Notes under the pieces: model-generated
The model's input: only the letters and a program-made list of their open reading frames with translations
The model's database searches: none
Told to the model about the DNA's origin: nothing
Shown: piece by piece, positions 33,801 through 44,834 of the stretch
Numbering within the stretch: the stretch's first letter is position 1
How the letters are laid out: the number at the start of each line of letters is the position of its first letter
Position numbers and translations under genes: made by a program
Assembly: GCA_029582265.1 (NCBI GenBank)
Contig: CM055828.1
Span: 1,595,402-1,659,401, forward strand
Direction of reading: 5' to 3'
DNA from: Zoroaster sp. YZ-2022
Taxonomy: Eukaryota; Echinodermata; Asteroidea; Forcipulatida; Zoroasteridae
Length of the DNA: 64,000 nucleotides

Positions 33801-36800
33801 GGGGCTTTGTCCTCTAGACCAGGCCTGCTATACACAATTTTTCAGGATTTTTTTGGTGAAATCACACCCCTGTAAAGTTTGATTATAACTTTCAATATGA
33901 TATGTGCTTCACAGATTACTTCTTATCCATTGTGAAGTAGTCCCTACATCACAGATATAGACTTCTACTTTGGAACATCCATCTTGTTTTGGGGATTCAA
34001 TCTGAAGCTCATATCCAAAATAGACTGGTGCCTTTTAAAATGTGAATCTTTCATGGTGTTGAAGGAACCAGACAAATATGATCACAATTTGATAAGGGTT
34101 AAATGGCCAGTATCAGTCAAAGATGCTGTTATAATAAATAATCATCATAGCCGTAAGGTTAATAAGATCTATCTAATTATTTTGTATCTCGCTTTTTTCT
34201 TTCTTTTATTCAGACCACCCACCAAGCCTCTTTGACCTTTGCCCTCATGTGTCATGGTTTGCTTGCTGGATTTGCCCTCTGGCAGTGTGTCATGGTCTAT
34301 ATGCTGCAAAGGCAGGTACCATCATCCACTAAAACCAGCAAGATACAGTTCCTAGAGCAATATAGTCGCCTTGCTCAGCCAGCCTCGGCTATGTACTACT
34401 TTCTTCTAACTGTGTCCACTGTGTCTGTGTTTGATAGGTGAGCATATCATCCTGTCAGAACAACAAGGTCATATGTGCAATAGTGCATAAATTTGCATAC
34501 ATTAAAACAAATGAGTGCAACAACGTCGTATCTTCTCTCATAGGTTTTGCGTGTTCATCCTGGAACTCTGTAAAAAGATACGACCTTGTTGCACTGAGAA
34601 AAATCCATGTATGCAACAAGGTCATAACTATGATACAACCTTGTTGCACTGAGCAAAGTCTATGTCTACAACAAGGTCGTAACTATGATACGACCTTGTT
34701 GCACTGAGCAAAGTCTATGTCTACAACAAGGTCATAACTATGATACAACCTTGTTGCACTGAGCAAAGTCTATGTCTACAACAAGGTCGTAACTATGATA
34801 CGACCTTGTTGCACTGAGCAAAGTCTATGTCTACAACAAGGTCATAACTATGATACAACCTTGTTGCACTGAGCAAAGTCTATGTCTACAACAAGGTCGT
34901 AACTATGATACGACCTTGTTGCACTGAGCAAAGTCTATGTCTACAACAAGGTCGTAACTATGATACGACCTTGTTGCACTGAGCAAAGTCTATGTCTACA
35001 ACAAGGTCATAACTATGATACAACCTTGTTGCACTGAGCAAAGTCTATGTCTACAACAAGGTCGTAACTATGATACGACCTTGTTGCACTGAGCAAAGTC
35101 TATGTCTACAACAAGGTCATAACTATGATACAACCTTGTTGCACTGAGCAGTCTATGTCTACAACAAGGTCGTAACTATGATACGACCTTGTTGCACTGA
35201 GCAAAGTCTATGTCTACAACAAGGTCGTAACTATGATACGACCTTGTTGCACTGAGCAAAGTCTATGTCTACAACAAGGTCGTAACTATGATACGACCTT
35301 GTTGCACTGAGCAAAGTCTATGTCTACAACAAGGTCATAACTATGATACAACCTTGTTGCACTGAGCAAAGTCTATGTCTACAACAAGGTCATAACTATG
35401 ATACGACCTTGTTGCACTGAGCAAAGTCTATGTCTACAACAAGGTCGTAACTATGATACAACCTTGTTGCACTGATGCGATGATATAATTAGAGTGTGGG
35501 TCGAATCAGAGTGTTAGCCAGGATTTGGAAACAGGGCGTCCAAATTGATTATTCTTTGAAAAACAGGGTGTCCAAAAGACACCCAAAGGTATTGCTGACT
35601 AACACTATGGGTTGAATGGGTTATGTGCTAATAGATCAGGGTCTGCATTTGTTCTAATCTTTGATTCATTTGTGAGGATGAGGTAATTATGAAATGTTTA
35701 AATTTCCTTTGAAGGTTTGACATTGGTCGTCCGGACAAGCAGTTTTTCCGTGGACTGATTACATTCCAGTCTGGTGCGATTTCAATATTAAGTAAGTATT
35801 TTTGTACAGGCTGTCTATCCCTGCCCAGTCATGTTTGTTTGTCTGTCCCTGCCCAGTCACGTTTGTTTGTCTGTACAGGCTGTCTGTTTGTCTATCATCT
35901 CTAAATCTCCACCACAGCAGGTAGATAAATAAAATTTAAAAAATTGTATTCAAATGAACCATTAATTATTTACAGGAAACAGCCCGGAAAGCAAACCAAT
36001 GACATTTTCAGTCATTTTGACACACAAGTAAAAGTATGTGGCAATTTACACTGTGATATTTGTTCATATGCAAGTAAAATAATCTTTGCTACTGTAACTA
36101 CAAACTTTACATTGTTTTTTTTTTTAGTTTACCTAATCTCATTGATCTTATCTGCAAGTGTTGCTGCAATAGATGACAGAATAAGCTTGTTTTTCAAGAC
36201 AACTTCACCATACTGGTAATTCTTTATTGATAATATATGAGTACAACTCATACTAGGTGCTTGACATTGATGAAAACTCTCTAGACATGAAAGACACTCC
36301 TTACATAGTGATGTTTAAGGGACCTGTATGTAATTTTAAACTTCTGCATTTAGGGGATGGTATTTAGGCCTTTGATTTCTCAGGATTCTTCCTGATTTCA
36401 GGAATTTTTTTAAAGTAGCCACCAAGGAAAGAAAGAAGTATGTATGTGACCAAACCTCTAGTTTCTTGTTTGTGGGGATGTGGATAGTCTGTAAATCATC
36501 CAAAATTACACATCCAGGAGGTTCAGGGGGGCTTTGTCCTCTAGACCAAAAGGAGACACCCAGGCCTGCTACCAAAATTTCAGGATTTTTTACTTTTGTC
36601 AAATAATACCCCTGGTTGTTGTGTATAAGTCAACTTCTGCATAGATTATTGGAGTGTGCTTGCAAGATCGTAATGTGATGGAATATCAATTTATGCGTAA
36701 TTTTTCAATAAAAATATATTTATCTTTTGTTTTTAATTCCAGTGGTAAATTGTGTCCAGAAAGTGGGTCATTGTGGTAAGATAATTTTGATTATTTTTAA

Positions 36801-38036
36801 TGTCAACAAGATAAAATAACTGATTGAGGATCAGATAAATTATTAAAGTTAATGATCGACTGTTACTAATATATAACTAAAGACTGTTTGCGGTGACACC
36901 ATGTGAACAATCTCTTTTGAATAGTAATTAGTTCTGAAAAGAATTGGCAACTACAACTCGATCAGTATGCTCTGATTGTCTTCAGGAATTTTTTTTCATT
37001 ATGGAAAGTTACAAATCTTACTGATATATACATAACAGCAAAAGAAACGTCACCCCTAAAAATGTTTATTATTTTCATTTTATAATTAATATAATGTGTT
37101 TAATGAAGAATATTATGAGTATGGAGTGTAACACGAACACAATGTTGCAAATTTGGTTGACCTCAAAATTCATCATGCATGACGTCTGAGGACACATAAG
37201 CTAAACACGTTCTCAGACTTAACAAAATTTAGTGGGTGACGTTTCTTTTGCTGTTATGTATATATTAACATTTGTTAATTTCTTCAGATTGCTAGCCATC
37301 TTTAATTTTCACAAACTTATCAAATTTGTTCATTAACTGTAATTTATAATGAAGAAATACTGATTATTATACATCATAATGGCTACCGATACTTTATTCA
37401 TAATTTCCATGAATGGTCTAAATTCATTTAATAACAACTGTTTATGGTTTGTTTGTATGGGTGTTTGTATATTTGTTTGTTTGTATATATGTTTGTTTGT
37501 ATGTATGTAGGGAGAGTGAAGAAGCTAATACACAGCTAAAAATCTGGCAGATTGTCAATTTAGTCCGAGCCATTGGAGCATGTTTAGGATGGGTCATCAT
37601 TGCACTCACTCCAACAACTGATTATACATCAGGTAAGATCTATTCACTCTCTCATTCCTTATCCATCCTATCTTCCCCTCCTCTCCAACCCTTCCCCTCC
37701 ATTAGTGGATCCATGGGGTTTAGGGAAGCAAGTCCCCCTTTCTGCAGCCACCATTGATCTGGCTTTACTCCCCTTCTCCTTTCCTTCTCCTTTCCATGAT
37801 TTTATTTCCATCTAACCTCACGACAAGAACTTTGAGACCCTCTGAAGATTCCCATGAAGGACAGACACATGAACAAAACATAATAAAACATAATCAAATA
37901 AAAATGGTTAAAATAAATATTTGTGTTATCCTCCTGCGATTTATTATTTTGTCTAACAGACCATCTTCATGATGCGGAGGAACCCTTATGGGATGAGCAG
38001 CAAGATGTAGAGCTAAACAACATCCACTCTGCATGA
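21900..38036 (+). CDS. TMEM237: TMEM237, ciliary transition-zone tetraspan protein, 501 aa in 16 coding exons
   Basis: Exons: 21900-21914, 22569-22623, 22918-22962, 30398-30580, 31241-31324, 31573-31689, 31980-32073, 32222-32265, 32454-32591, 33237-33346, 34214-34437, 35715-35791, 36128-36215, 36743-36775, 37511-37632, 37960-38036; all phases agree. TMEM237 (JBTS14 in human) sits at the ciliary transition zone, and its loss causes Joubert syndrome. The first 295 residues are hydrophilic with Lys-rich clusters (PKKKKKKP, KKPRRKKK, KKKTRRPQ), as in the human protein. The C-terminal half has four membrane segments at about 301-325, 350-369, 384-409 and 447-468. Diagnostic matches are CHGLLAGFALW, LLTVSTVSVFDR, LISLILSAS...DDRI and WQIVNLVRAIGACLGWV...DYT. 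The human protein is about 408 aa; the excess is in the N-terminal half. Intron 3 is 7.4 kb and hosts a minisatellite and a LINE. Confidence 0.93.
22977..23196. mobile_element. Foldback repeat in TMEM237 intron 3
   Basis: GAAGGGGTTGTTGTCACC and ACTCCCCAATGGTACC at 23071-23115 are mirrored by GGTACCATTGGGGAGTACC and GACAATGACCCCCTTCTGCA at 23151-23193, with a further direct copy at 22977-23015. Confidence 0.65.
23214..24006. mobile_element. Terminal-inverted-repeat element with an internally expanded 20-bp repeat
   Basis: Ends share inverted AAAAAAGTC...GGTTTCTGATC and GACCAGAAACC...CTTTTTTGGCC. The body includes GTATGGTGGTTAAGAGAGGC and TTTTGGCTGCAATTGG. Two relatives lie in the window, 50601-50973 (same orientation) and 62440-62804 (reverse), neither with the expanded repeat. 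No transposase. Confidence 0.75.
23511..23978 (+). repeat. 20-bp GC-rich tandem repeat (about 23 copies)
   Basis: The unit is TCTGAAGCGACGTGCGCGGG with small variants. It lies wholly inside the 23214-24006 element and is CpG-rich, unlike its surroundings. The long open frames across it on the minus strand (SDPRTSLQTR-type repeats) reflect the repeat, not a gene. Confidence 0.9.
24014..24142 (+). repeat. 7-bp microsatellite (TGTACAC), about 18 copies
   Basis: A pure run of TGTACAC. TGTACA is self-complementary, so each unit overlaps a palindrome. It begins only a few bases after the end of the 23214-24006 element. Confidence 0.95.
24567..25146 (+). repeat. 52-bp splice-acceptor minisatellite, left block (about 11 copies)
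   Basis: Each unit contains ATTAATCCTACCTTGCAG, ATGTCAGTGATTCACAGCAA and TAAGAGTTTATTTG. The first two parts are identical to the acceptor and first 20 bases of TMEM237 exon 4 at 30380-30417. Read in the TMEM237 frame, each copy would give DVSDSQQ followed by a TAA stop. Confidence 0.95.
25384..28829 (-). pseudogene. Frameshifted endonuclease/reverse-transcriptase ORF of the LINE
   Basis: Open pieces on the minus strand: 28829-27984, 27846-27052, 27197-26796, 26749-26267, 26270-26022, 25999-25673 and 25884-25384. Adjacent pieces are in different registers but continue the same conserved domain order, so these are frameshifts in one ancestral ORF. The polymerase motif is HADD in place of the usual F/YADD. 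The region after SVPQGSVL is shifted and partly lost. Confidence 0.85.
29330..29434 (-). repeat. tRNA-like head at the LINE 5' end
   Basis: On the minus strand: GTCGTGGCCGAGCTTACCGG, a box B GGTTCGAATCCCGGCC, then TGTCCTTGAGCAAGACACTT. Box A and box B spacing is tRNA-like, but no clean cloverleaf with an anticodon stem is apparent. The block starts exactly where the minisatellite stops. Confidence 0.6.
29438..30419 (+). repeat. 52-bp splice-acceptor minisatellite, right block (about 19 copies)
   Basis: Same unit as 24567-25146. The last copy is not a decoy: its CCTACCTTGCAG is the true acceptor of TMEM237 exon 4 (exon start 30398), after which the sequence continues TCAGCGGCCAGC in place of TAAGAG. 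Copies differ at only a few positions (GATTAGTCC, GACTAATCC, CCTATCTTGCAG). Confidence 0.95.
32753..32947. mobile_element. MITE in TMEM237 intron 9, relative of 15495-15692
   Basis: Ends AAGGGCCAATATCATCACGA and ATCGTGATGATATTGTCC are inverted. The centre shares GACTGAAAATAATACCCACA and GGACACCGATTCCATGCCCT with the Hox-intron copy. An open frame at 32816-33085 runs through it and is not a gene. Confidence 0.75.
33370..33860 (+). repeat. Dispersed repeat with a 43-bp internal tandem expansion (about 7 copies)
   Basis: The unit includes AGGAGGTTCAGGGGGCTTTG and TCCTCTAGACCAAAGGGAGA. The flanks (GTAGCCACCAAGGAAAGAAA, TCTAGTTTCTTGTTTGTGG) are shared with 36355-36605, where the same internal unit occurs once. 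Confidence 0.85.
34597..35482 (+). repeat. 55-bp hairpin-forming minisatellite (about 16 copies) in TMEM237 intron 11
   Basis: Each unit holds CAACAAGGTCGTA, a 7-base loop ACTATGA and TACGACCTTGTTG, a perfect 13-bp inverted repeat, followed by CACTGAGCAAAGTCTATGTC. A second unit type has GGTCATA and TACAACC at the matching places. Types mostly alternate. Confidence 0.9.
35511..35604. mobile_element. Small inverted-repeat element, relative near 38894
   Basis: Ends GTGTTAGCCA and TGACTAACAC are inverted. The body repeats the pattern CAGGGTGTCCAAA, which also makes up 38894-39105. Confidence 0.5.
36355..36605 (+). repeat. Unexpanded copy of the 33370-33860 repeat
   Basis: Shares GTAGCCACCAAGGAAAGAAA, CTCTAGTTTCTTGTTTGTGG and a single AGGAGGTTCAGGGG...TCCTCTAGACC unit with the expanded copy 3 kb upstream. 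Confidence 0.8.
37024..37265. mobile_element. MITE with 30-bp inverted termini in TMEM237 intron 14
   Basis: ATACATAACAGCAAAAGAAA followed by CGTCACCC is mirrored exactly by GGGTGACGTTTCTTTTGCTG and TTATGTAT, with TA-rich flanks. This would fit a Tc1/mariner-type TA target. Non-coding. Confidence 0.8.
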
Positions 38037-38526
38037 CGAACAGATCAAATCAATGCATCACCGTGAGCCACTTCTCTATTTTCATAACTGAATTATCTGC
38101 ATTGTAGTTTGCTAGAGCAGCCAAGTAGAACTATTCAAGCAATAATGCTTGTTTTATACTTGTGTGATATACCTTCCCAATTGCATCTGTATTGCTTTTG
38201 GCAGGTTCCATTTTTATATCACTTGCAATTTGTATTTTTCCAGAGTAAAATTTTAACCAGCTCTATCAAATTGGCCTGTAAGGGACTGAAAACCATTGGT
38301 AAAATATCTGTAAATGCATCTTTACTTTATGAGAATGAAGAGATATGTATAGAATTCAACCTTTGACCTTTTCAGCTTATTCTGTTAAATAACAATTTTT
38401 GTTATTCTGAAAATGTTTAATTTGTTTGTGATCCATTTCAGATTTGCATTGTTTTCAGTTTAAACTAATCTGAATACAAGTCAGGATGTTTGATACCATT
38501 ATCGTCTTACAACCAAGTAAGCTTTA

Positions 38527-38691
38527 TTTAATTTTGCCCTACACTGACGTGTGTATAGCACTGTATGCTCAGTGCTTTCCGAGTGTCTGTGAAAAAACTA
38601 CACAGGCGACTCGGGCTGTAGTTTTTCACAGACACTCGGAAAGCACTGAGCATACAGTGCTATACACACGTCGGTGTAAGGCAAAATTAAA
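38527..38691. repeat. 75-bp palindrome made of a SINE fragment, in the likely TMEM237 3' UTR
   Basis: Arms 38527-38601 and 38618-38691 are nearly perfect reverse complements (TTTAATTTTGCCCTACACTG against CGGTGTAAGGCAAAATTAAA) around a 16-base loop. The arm matches the tail of the SINE at 6784-6835 (CTCAGTGCTTTCCGAGTGTC, CACAGGCGACTCGGGC). Confidence 0.85.
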
Positions 38692-38893
38692 TCAATTGTT
38701 TATCTCCTGACGCAAGAATTTCACCAATCTATAAGTAAGCTTTAGATAATAACTTGTTCAGTATGTTTTTACGTTATTACAGTCCCTTTCATGTGGGGGT
38801 ATTTTTGGGGTAACTAATATTGCTATTTATAGCAGTTTTATTTGAGCAAATCTTGTTAAGACTCAAATTCTTAATATTGCTCATGTAACCATA

Positions 38894-39115
38894 GTGTTAG
38901 CCAGAGGGGTGTCTGGGTGTCTTTTAGACACCCTGTTTCAAATTTGGACACCCTATTTTATATGTCATTTACATATAAAAGTATTGTAAGTGAACAATTT
39001 GGACACCCTGTTTCATCTGTCATTTACATGTAAATGTATTGTAAGTCAACAATTTGGACACCCTGTTTTGAAATTTCCAGCAAGTTTGGACACCCTAGTT
39101 GAGAATCTAGGCTTA
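38894..39115. repeat. Copy of the GTGTTAGCC element with internal duplication
   Basis: Starts GTGTTAGCCAGAGG and repeats the block AATTTGGACACCCTGTTTCA with CATTTACATGTAAATGTATT twice. Confidence 0.55.
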
Positions 39116-39533
39116 CCCCTTACATATAACCTGCTGCCGTTACTCTCACTATTTGGTTAATTTCTGTTTTTCATAGAACTTAAAACAGAAATTATGGACT
39201 AAAACCAAAAAATAAAAAATAAAACTATTCATGAAGATTAATTTAGTGTATTATACCAAAGAAATCCACCAAATAATGTATTCTGCCTTTTTTAATAACC
39301 TTTGTTTTATTGTAATTTTACATAAATACAAACACAGATATTCAGAGATCAGTCATGAGTATGAGTTCAAAGATAACAACACCGATTTTTAATCAGAATA
39401 GGTGCTTTTTATTTGTAATTTCTTTTGTAAATATACTTACTTTCTGAAGTTCTTTTAAACTTATTTGTACCTGATCTGTTTTATAATGTTTTAAAACAAA
39501 TCTAGAATGTATCAGTACTGTAGTTGTTCAAAC

Positions 39534-39539
39534 AATAAA
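39534..39539 (+). terminator. Candidate polyadenylation signal for TMEM237
   Basis: AATAAA about 1.5 kb after the stop codon. Other A-rich AATAAA matches near 39209 are possible. Confidence 0.3.
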
Positions 39540-40139
39540 CTATTGTTTTTAGAATTCATTTCCTCAGTCTGTGAAATCTATCTGTGAAAGTTTTGGGTGA
39601 ATTTGTCCAGAAATGCCTTCCAACAGTTCTGTTAAGAGGTATTTCCATTGTTTCATATTTCACTGTGATAAAGGTGAGTGATAATTAAATTGGTAATTAT
39701 TATTAATTACTATATACTATCTACCAATGCTGGCCCAGCGTGTTGAACAAGTTATATATTGAATAGGCATTGGTACAACATGTTGAAGGAATGGAAGTAA
39801 AAAAGAATGGGGAGGCAGTTTATCCAACATCAACTACCATCATAACGCAGTCCGTCATGTGCCAACGTTGGCCCAGTATTAACTACCTTAACAATACCAA
39901 CATCTGAGCAGTCTGATTTTGATTTTACACCAAGATTAGACTTAAACAATCGGTGAACCTTGCATTTCTGAAACATTTTGACCAAAAATATACTCTGCAG
40001 GTTAAAAATACTTTAATTCAGTTTTTTTGTGCATTTTTAATCATTGTTGTGTGATATATGTATAATAATTTGACTTGCTGTCCAGATAATTGTTCATCTT
40101 TAGTCATCCATCATTGATCAAGGGGTACATCATAAACGA

Positions 40140-43100
40140 AAGATTCAACAATCTTCTGAGTGAAAAATGCACTACTTACAAGGGGGTAAGCCTTGAATTT
40201 TAGTACAAGTTTTGGCAAACATTTGCAAAATTTGCAAAAAACATGCCTTGCATTTTTGTCCACATTTGGGAAAAAATTCCTCAAAAACACAAGGGGTAAG
40301 TCTTGCATTTTTGTCAATTTTGACTAAAGTTTTTTCCTAAGGGTTTACATTATATATTCAAAAGAGATATGTTGGAAAAGCACCACTTTAAAAGGATTTA
40401 TCTATAAATGGGGCATTTTAAGTAGTTTTGAGACAGCAAAGATTTTTGTCAAAATGTGCAAAAAACAAGGGCTAAGCCTTGCATTTTTGTAAAAATGTTG
40501 GCAAACTATGCAAAAAAGCATATGGGGTAAGTCTTGTGATGTCAAAATTTGGGTGAAATATGCACACAAAAAAACACAAGGATTAAGTCTTGCACTTTTG
40601 TCAAAATATGGGCCAAAATATGAAAGGGGTAGTCTTGCACTTTTGTCAAAATTTTGGTTAAAAAAATGCAAAAAACAAGGGGTAAGTCTTGCACTTTTGT
40701 CAAAATTTGGGTTAAAAAAAGGCAAAAAACACGAGGAAAGTCTGCACTTTTGTCAAAATTTGGGCAAAAATATGAAGAAAAAAAAAACACAACGGGTAAG
40801 TCTTGCACTTTTGTCAAAATTTGAGTAAAAAAATGCAAAAAACACTAGGGGTAAGTCTTGCGATTTTGTAAAAATGTTGGTAAAATATGCAAAAAACGCA
40901 AGGGTTAAGTCTTGCACTTTTGTCAAAATTTGGGAGAAAATTTCCCCAAAAATACAAGGGGTAAGTCTTGCATTTTTGTCAAAATATGGGCAAAAATATG
41001 GGAAAAAAACACAAGGGGTAAATCTTGCGATTTTGTCAAAATATGGGCAAAAATATGAAAAAAACACAAGGGGTAAGTCTTGCATTTTTGTCAAAATATG
41101 GGCAAAAATATGGGGAAAAAACAAGGGGTAAATCTTGCGATTTTGTCAAAATATGGGCAAAAATATGAAAAAAACACAAGGGGTAAGTCTTGCATTTTTG
41201 TCAAAATATGGGCAAAAATATGAAAAAAACACAAGGGTAAGTCTTGCACTTTTGTCAAAATTTGAGTAAAAAAATGCAAAAAACACAAGGGGTAAGTCTT
41301 GCGATTTTGTCAAAATTTTGGTAAAATATGCCAAAAACACAAGGGGTAAGTCTTGCACTTTTGTCAAAATTTGGGAGAAAATTTCCCCAAAAATACAAGG
41401 GGTAAGTCTTGCATTTTTGTAAAAATTTGGGCAAAAATATGGAAAAAACACGAGGGGTAAGTCTTGCACTTTTGTCAAAATTTGAGTAAAAAAATGCAAA
41501 AAACACAAGGGGTAAGTCTTGCGATTTTGTCAAAATTTTGATAAAATATGCAAAAAAACACAAGGGGTAAGTCTTGCATTTTTGTCAAAATATGGGCAAA
41601 AATATGAAAAAAACACAAGGGGTAAGTCTTGCGATTTTGTAAAAATTTTGGTAAAATATGCAAAAAACACAAGGGGTAAGTCTTGCACTTTTGTCAAAAT
41701 TTGGGAGAAAATTTTCCCAAAAATACAAGGGGTAAGTCTTGTATTTTTGTCAAAATATGGGTAAAAATATGAAAAAAACACAAGGGGTAAGTCTTGCACT
41801 TTTGTCAAAATTTGAGCAAAAATATGAAAAAAAACCACAACGGGTAAGTCTTGCACTTTTGTCAAAATTTGAGCATAAATTTCCAAAAAACACAAGGGGT
41901 AAGCCTTGCACTTTTGTCAAAATTTGGGCAAAAATATGCAAAAAAACAAGGGGTAAGCCTTGCACTTTTGTCAAAATTTGGGCAAAAATATGCAAAAAAA
42001 CACAAGGGGTAAGTCTTGCACTTTTGTCAAAATTTGGGCAAAAATATGAAAAAAACAAGGGGTAAGTCTTGCACTTTTGTCAAAATTTGAGCGAAAATTT
42101 CCCCAAAAATACAAGGGGTAAGTCTTGCATTTTTGTCAAAATATGGGCAAAAATATGAAAAAAACACAAGGGGTAAGTCTTGCACTTTTGTAAAAATTTG
42201 GGCAAAAATATGCAAAAAACACAAGGGGTAAGTCTTGCACTTTTTAAAAAATTTGGGCAAAAATATGCAAAAAAACACAAGGGGTAAGTCTTGCACTTTT
42301 GTCAAAATTTGAGCGTAAATTTCCAAAAAAACACAAGGGGTAAGTCTTGCACTTTTGTCAAAATATGAAAAAACAAGGGGTAAGTCTTGCACTTTTGTAA
42401 AAATTTTGGTAAAATATGCAAAAAACACAAGGGGTAAGTCTTGCATTTTTGTCAAAATATGGGCAAAAATATGAAAAAAACACAAGGGGTAAGTCTTGCA
42501 CTTTTGTAAAAATTTTGGTAAAATATGCAAAAAACACAAGGGGTAAGTCTTGCACTTTTGTCAAAATTTGAGCGTAAATTTCCAAAAAACACAAGGGGTA
42601 AGTCTTGCACTTTTGTCAAAATATGGCAAAAATATGCAAAAAAACACAAGGGGTAAGTCTTGCACTTTTTTCAAATTTTGGTAAAATATGCCAAAAACAC
42701 AAGGGGTAAGTCTTGCACTTTTGTCAAAATTTGGGAGAAAATTTCCCCAAAAATACAAGGGGTAAGTCTTGCACTTTTGTCAAAATATGGGCAGAAATAT
42801 GAAAAAAACACAAGGGGTAAGTCTTGCACTTTTGTAAAAATTTGGGCAAAAATATGCAAAAAACACAAGGGGTAAGTCTTGCACTTTTTAAAAAATTTGG
42901 GCAAAAATATGAAAAAAACACAAGGGGTAAGTCTTGCACTTTTGTAAAAATTTTGGTAAAATATGCAAAAAACACAAGGGGTAAGTCTTGCACTTTTGTC
43001 AAAATTTGAGCGTAAATTTCCAAAAAACACAAGGGGTAAGTCTTGCACTTTTGTCAAAATATGGCAAAAATATGCAAAAAAACACAAGGGGTAAGTCTTG

Positions 43101-44285
43101 CACTTTTTTCAAAATTTGGGAGAAAATATGCAAAAAAACACAAGGGGTAAGTCTTGCACTTTTGTCAAAATTTGGGCAAAAATATGCAAAAAAACACAAG
43201 AGGTAAGTCTTGCACTAATTTCAAAATTTGGGCAAAAATATGAAAAAAAAACACACCGGGTAAGTCTTGCACTTTTGTCAAAATATGGCAAAAATATGCA
43301 AAAAAACACAAGGGGTAAGTCTTGCACTTTTGTCAAAATTTGGGAGAAAATTTCCCCAAAAATACAAGGGGTAAGTCTTGCACTTTTGTCAAAATTTGGG
43401 CAAAAATATGCAAAAAAACACAAGAGGTAAGTCTTGCACTTTTGTCAAAATTTGGGCAAAAATATGAAAAAAAAACACAACGGGTAAGTCTTGCATTTTT
43501 GTAAAAATTTGGGAAAAAATATGAAAAAAAACACAAGGGGTAAGTCTTGCACTTTTGTCAAAATATGGGCAAAAATTTCCAAAAAACACAAGGGGTAAGT
43601 CTTGCACTTTTGTCAAAATTTAAGCGTAAATTTCCAAAAAAACACAAGGGGTAGTCTTGCACTTTTGTCAAAATTTGAGTAAATAAAATGCAAAAAACAC
43701 AAGGGGTAAGTCTTGCGATTTTGTCAAAATTTTGGTAAAATATGCAAAAAACACAAGGGGTAAGTCTTGCATTTTTGTCAAAATATGGGCAAAAATATGA
43801 AAAAAATACAAGGGGTAAGTCTTGCATTTTTGTCAAAATATGGGCAAAAATATGAAAAAAACACAAGGGGTAAGTCTTGCACTTTTGTCAAAATTTAAGC
43901 GTAAATTTCCAAAAAAACACAAGGGGTAAGTCTTGCACTTTTGTCAAAATTTGGGCAAAAATATGCAAAAAAACACAAGGGGTAGTCTTGCACTTTTGTC
44001 AAAATTTGAGTAAATAAAATGCAAAAAACACAAGGGGTAAGTCTTGCGATTTTGTCAACATTTTGTTAAAATATGCAAAAAACACAAGGGGTAAGTCTTG
44101 CACTTTTGTCAAAATATGGGCAAAAATTTCCAAAAAACACAAGGGGTAAGTCTTGCACTTTTGTCAAAATATGGGCAAAAATTTCCAAAAAACACAAGGG
44201 GTAAGTCTTGCACTTTTGTCAAAATTTGAGCACAAATTTTCCAAAAACCACAAGGGGTAAGTCTTGCACTTTTGTCAAAATTTGG
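40140..44285 (+). repeat. 4.1-kb minisatellite, about 54-bp units, roughly 75 copies
   Basis: The unit includes ACACAAGGGGTAAGTCTTGC, ACTTTTGTCAAAATTTGGGC and AAAAATATG. Length varies by a few bases, mostly in the A runs. Because the unit has few stops, many short open frames arise on both strands (SLALLSKFGQKYEKNTRG- and FAQILTKVQDLPLVFF-type), but they shift frame repeatedly and are not genes. Nearly every unit has GGTAAGT, a 5'-splice-site core, on the plus strand. Confidence 0.95.
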
Positions 44286-44834
44286 TTCTATGATTGTTTA
44301 TATTTTATTGCCTGAAATAATAACTAAATAAAATAAATAAATTGGTAGAAACTAATTGTAACATAGGTATAATCATGACTGAATATTGACCCTTGAGCAG
44401 CTGTATCACGTTTTCATAGACCTTCATTCACATTACAATTAAGTAGGCATTGCCAATACTATCCACGTATGACTTACATATCAGAAGAAACCAACATTAA
44501 TATTCAAGAAAATAATTTCTATAAAAGTACTAATAACAAGTAATTAAAATTATGAAATATGTGACCTGTTTTAAACACCCCTTTTTGTAGTATTATCCAT
44601 CTTTCTTAAATTGCATGCACAGTCTGCATAATCCCGTGCTGAGAATGTTGTCTTTTAATCTCTCCTTTCACTGCATCCTGTAATAAGGTGATTCAAAAAA
44701 TGTAATCATCATTGCCCAGCAACTACAATGAATATTATTGATGAAATACATGACGCTGAATCAATTTGTTGGCTGTACCACAAACTGACTTATTGATTTT
44801 GAAGTTTGAAGTTTGAAGTTGGGCCAATTTTGAA

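Noticed and set aside
40402..43866. Many overlapping open frames on both strands encoding similar Lys/Phe-rich peptides
   Set aside because: They are translations of one ~54-bp minisatellite whose unit has few stops. Frames break at each length change, and there is no start, exon or domain context.
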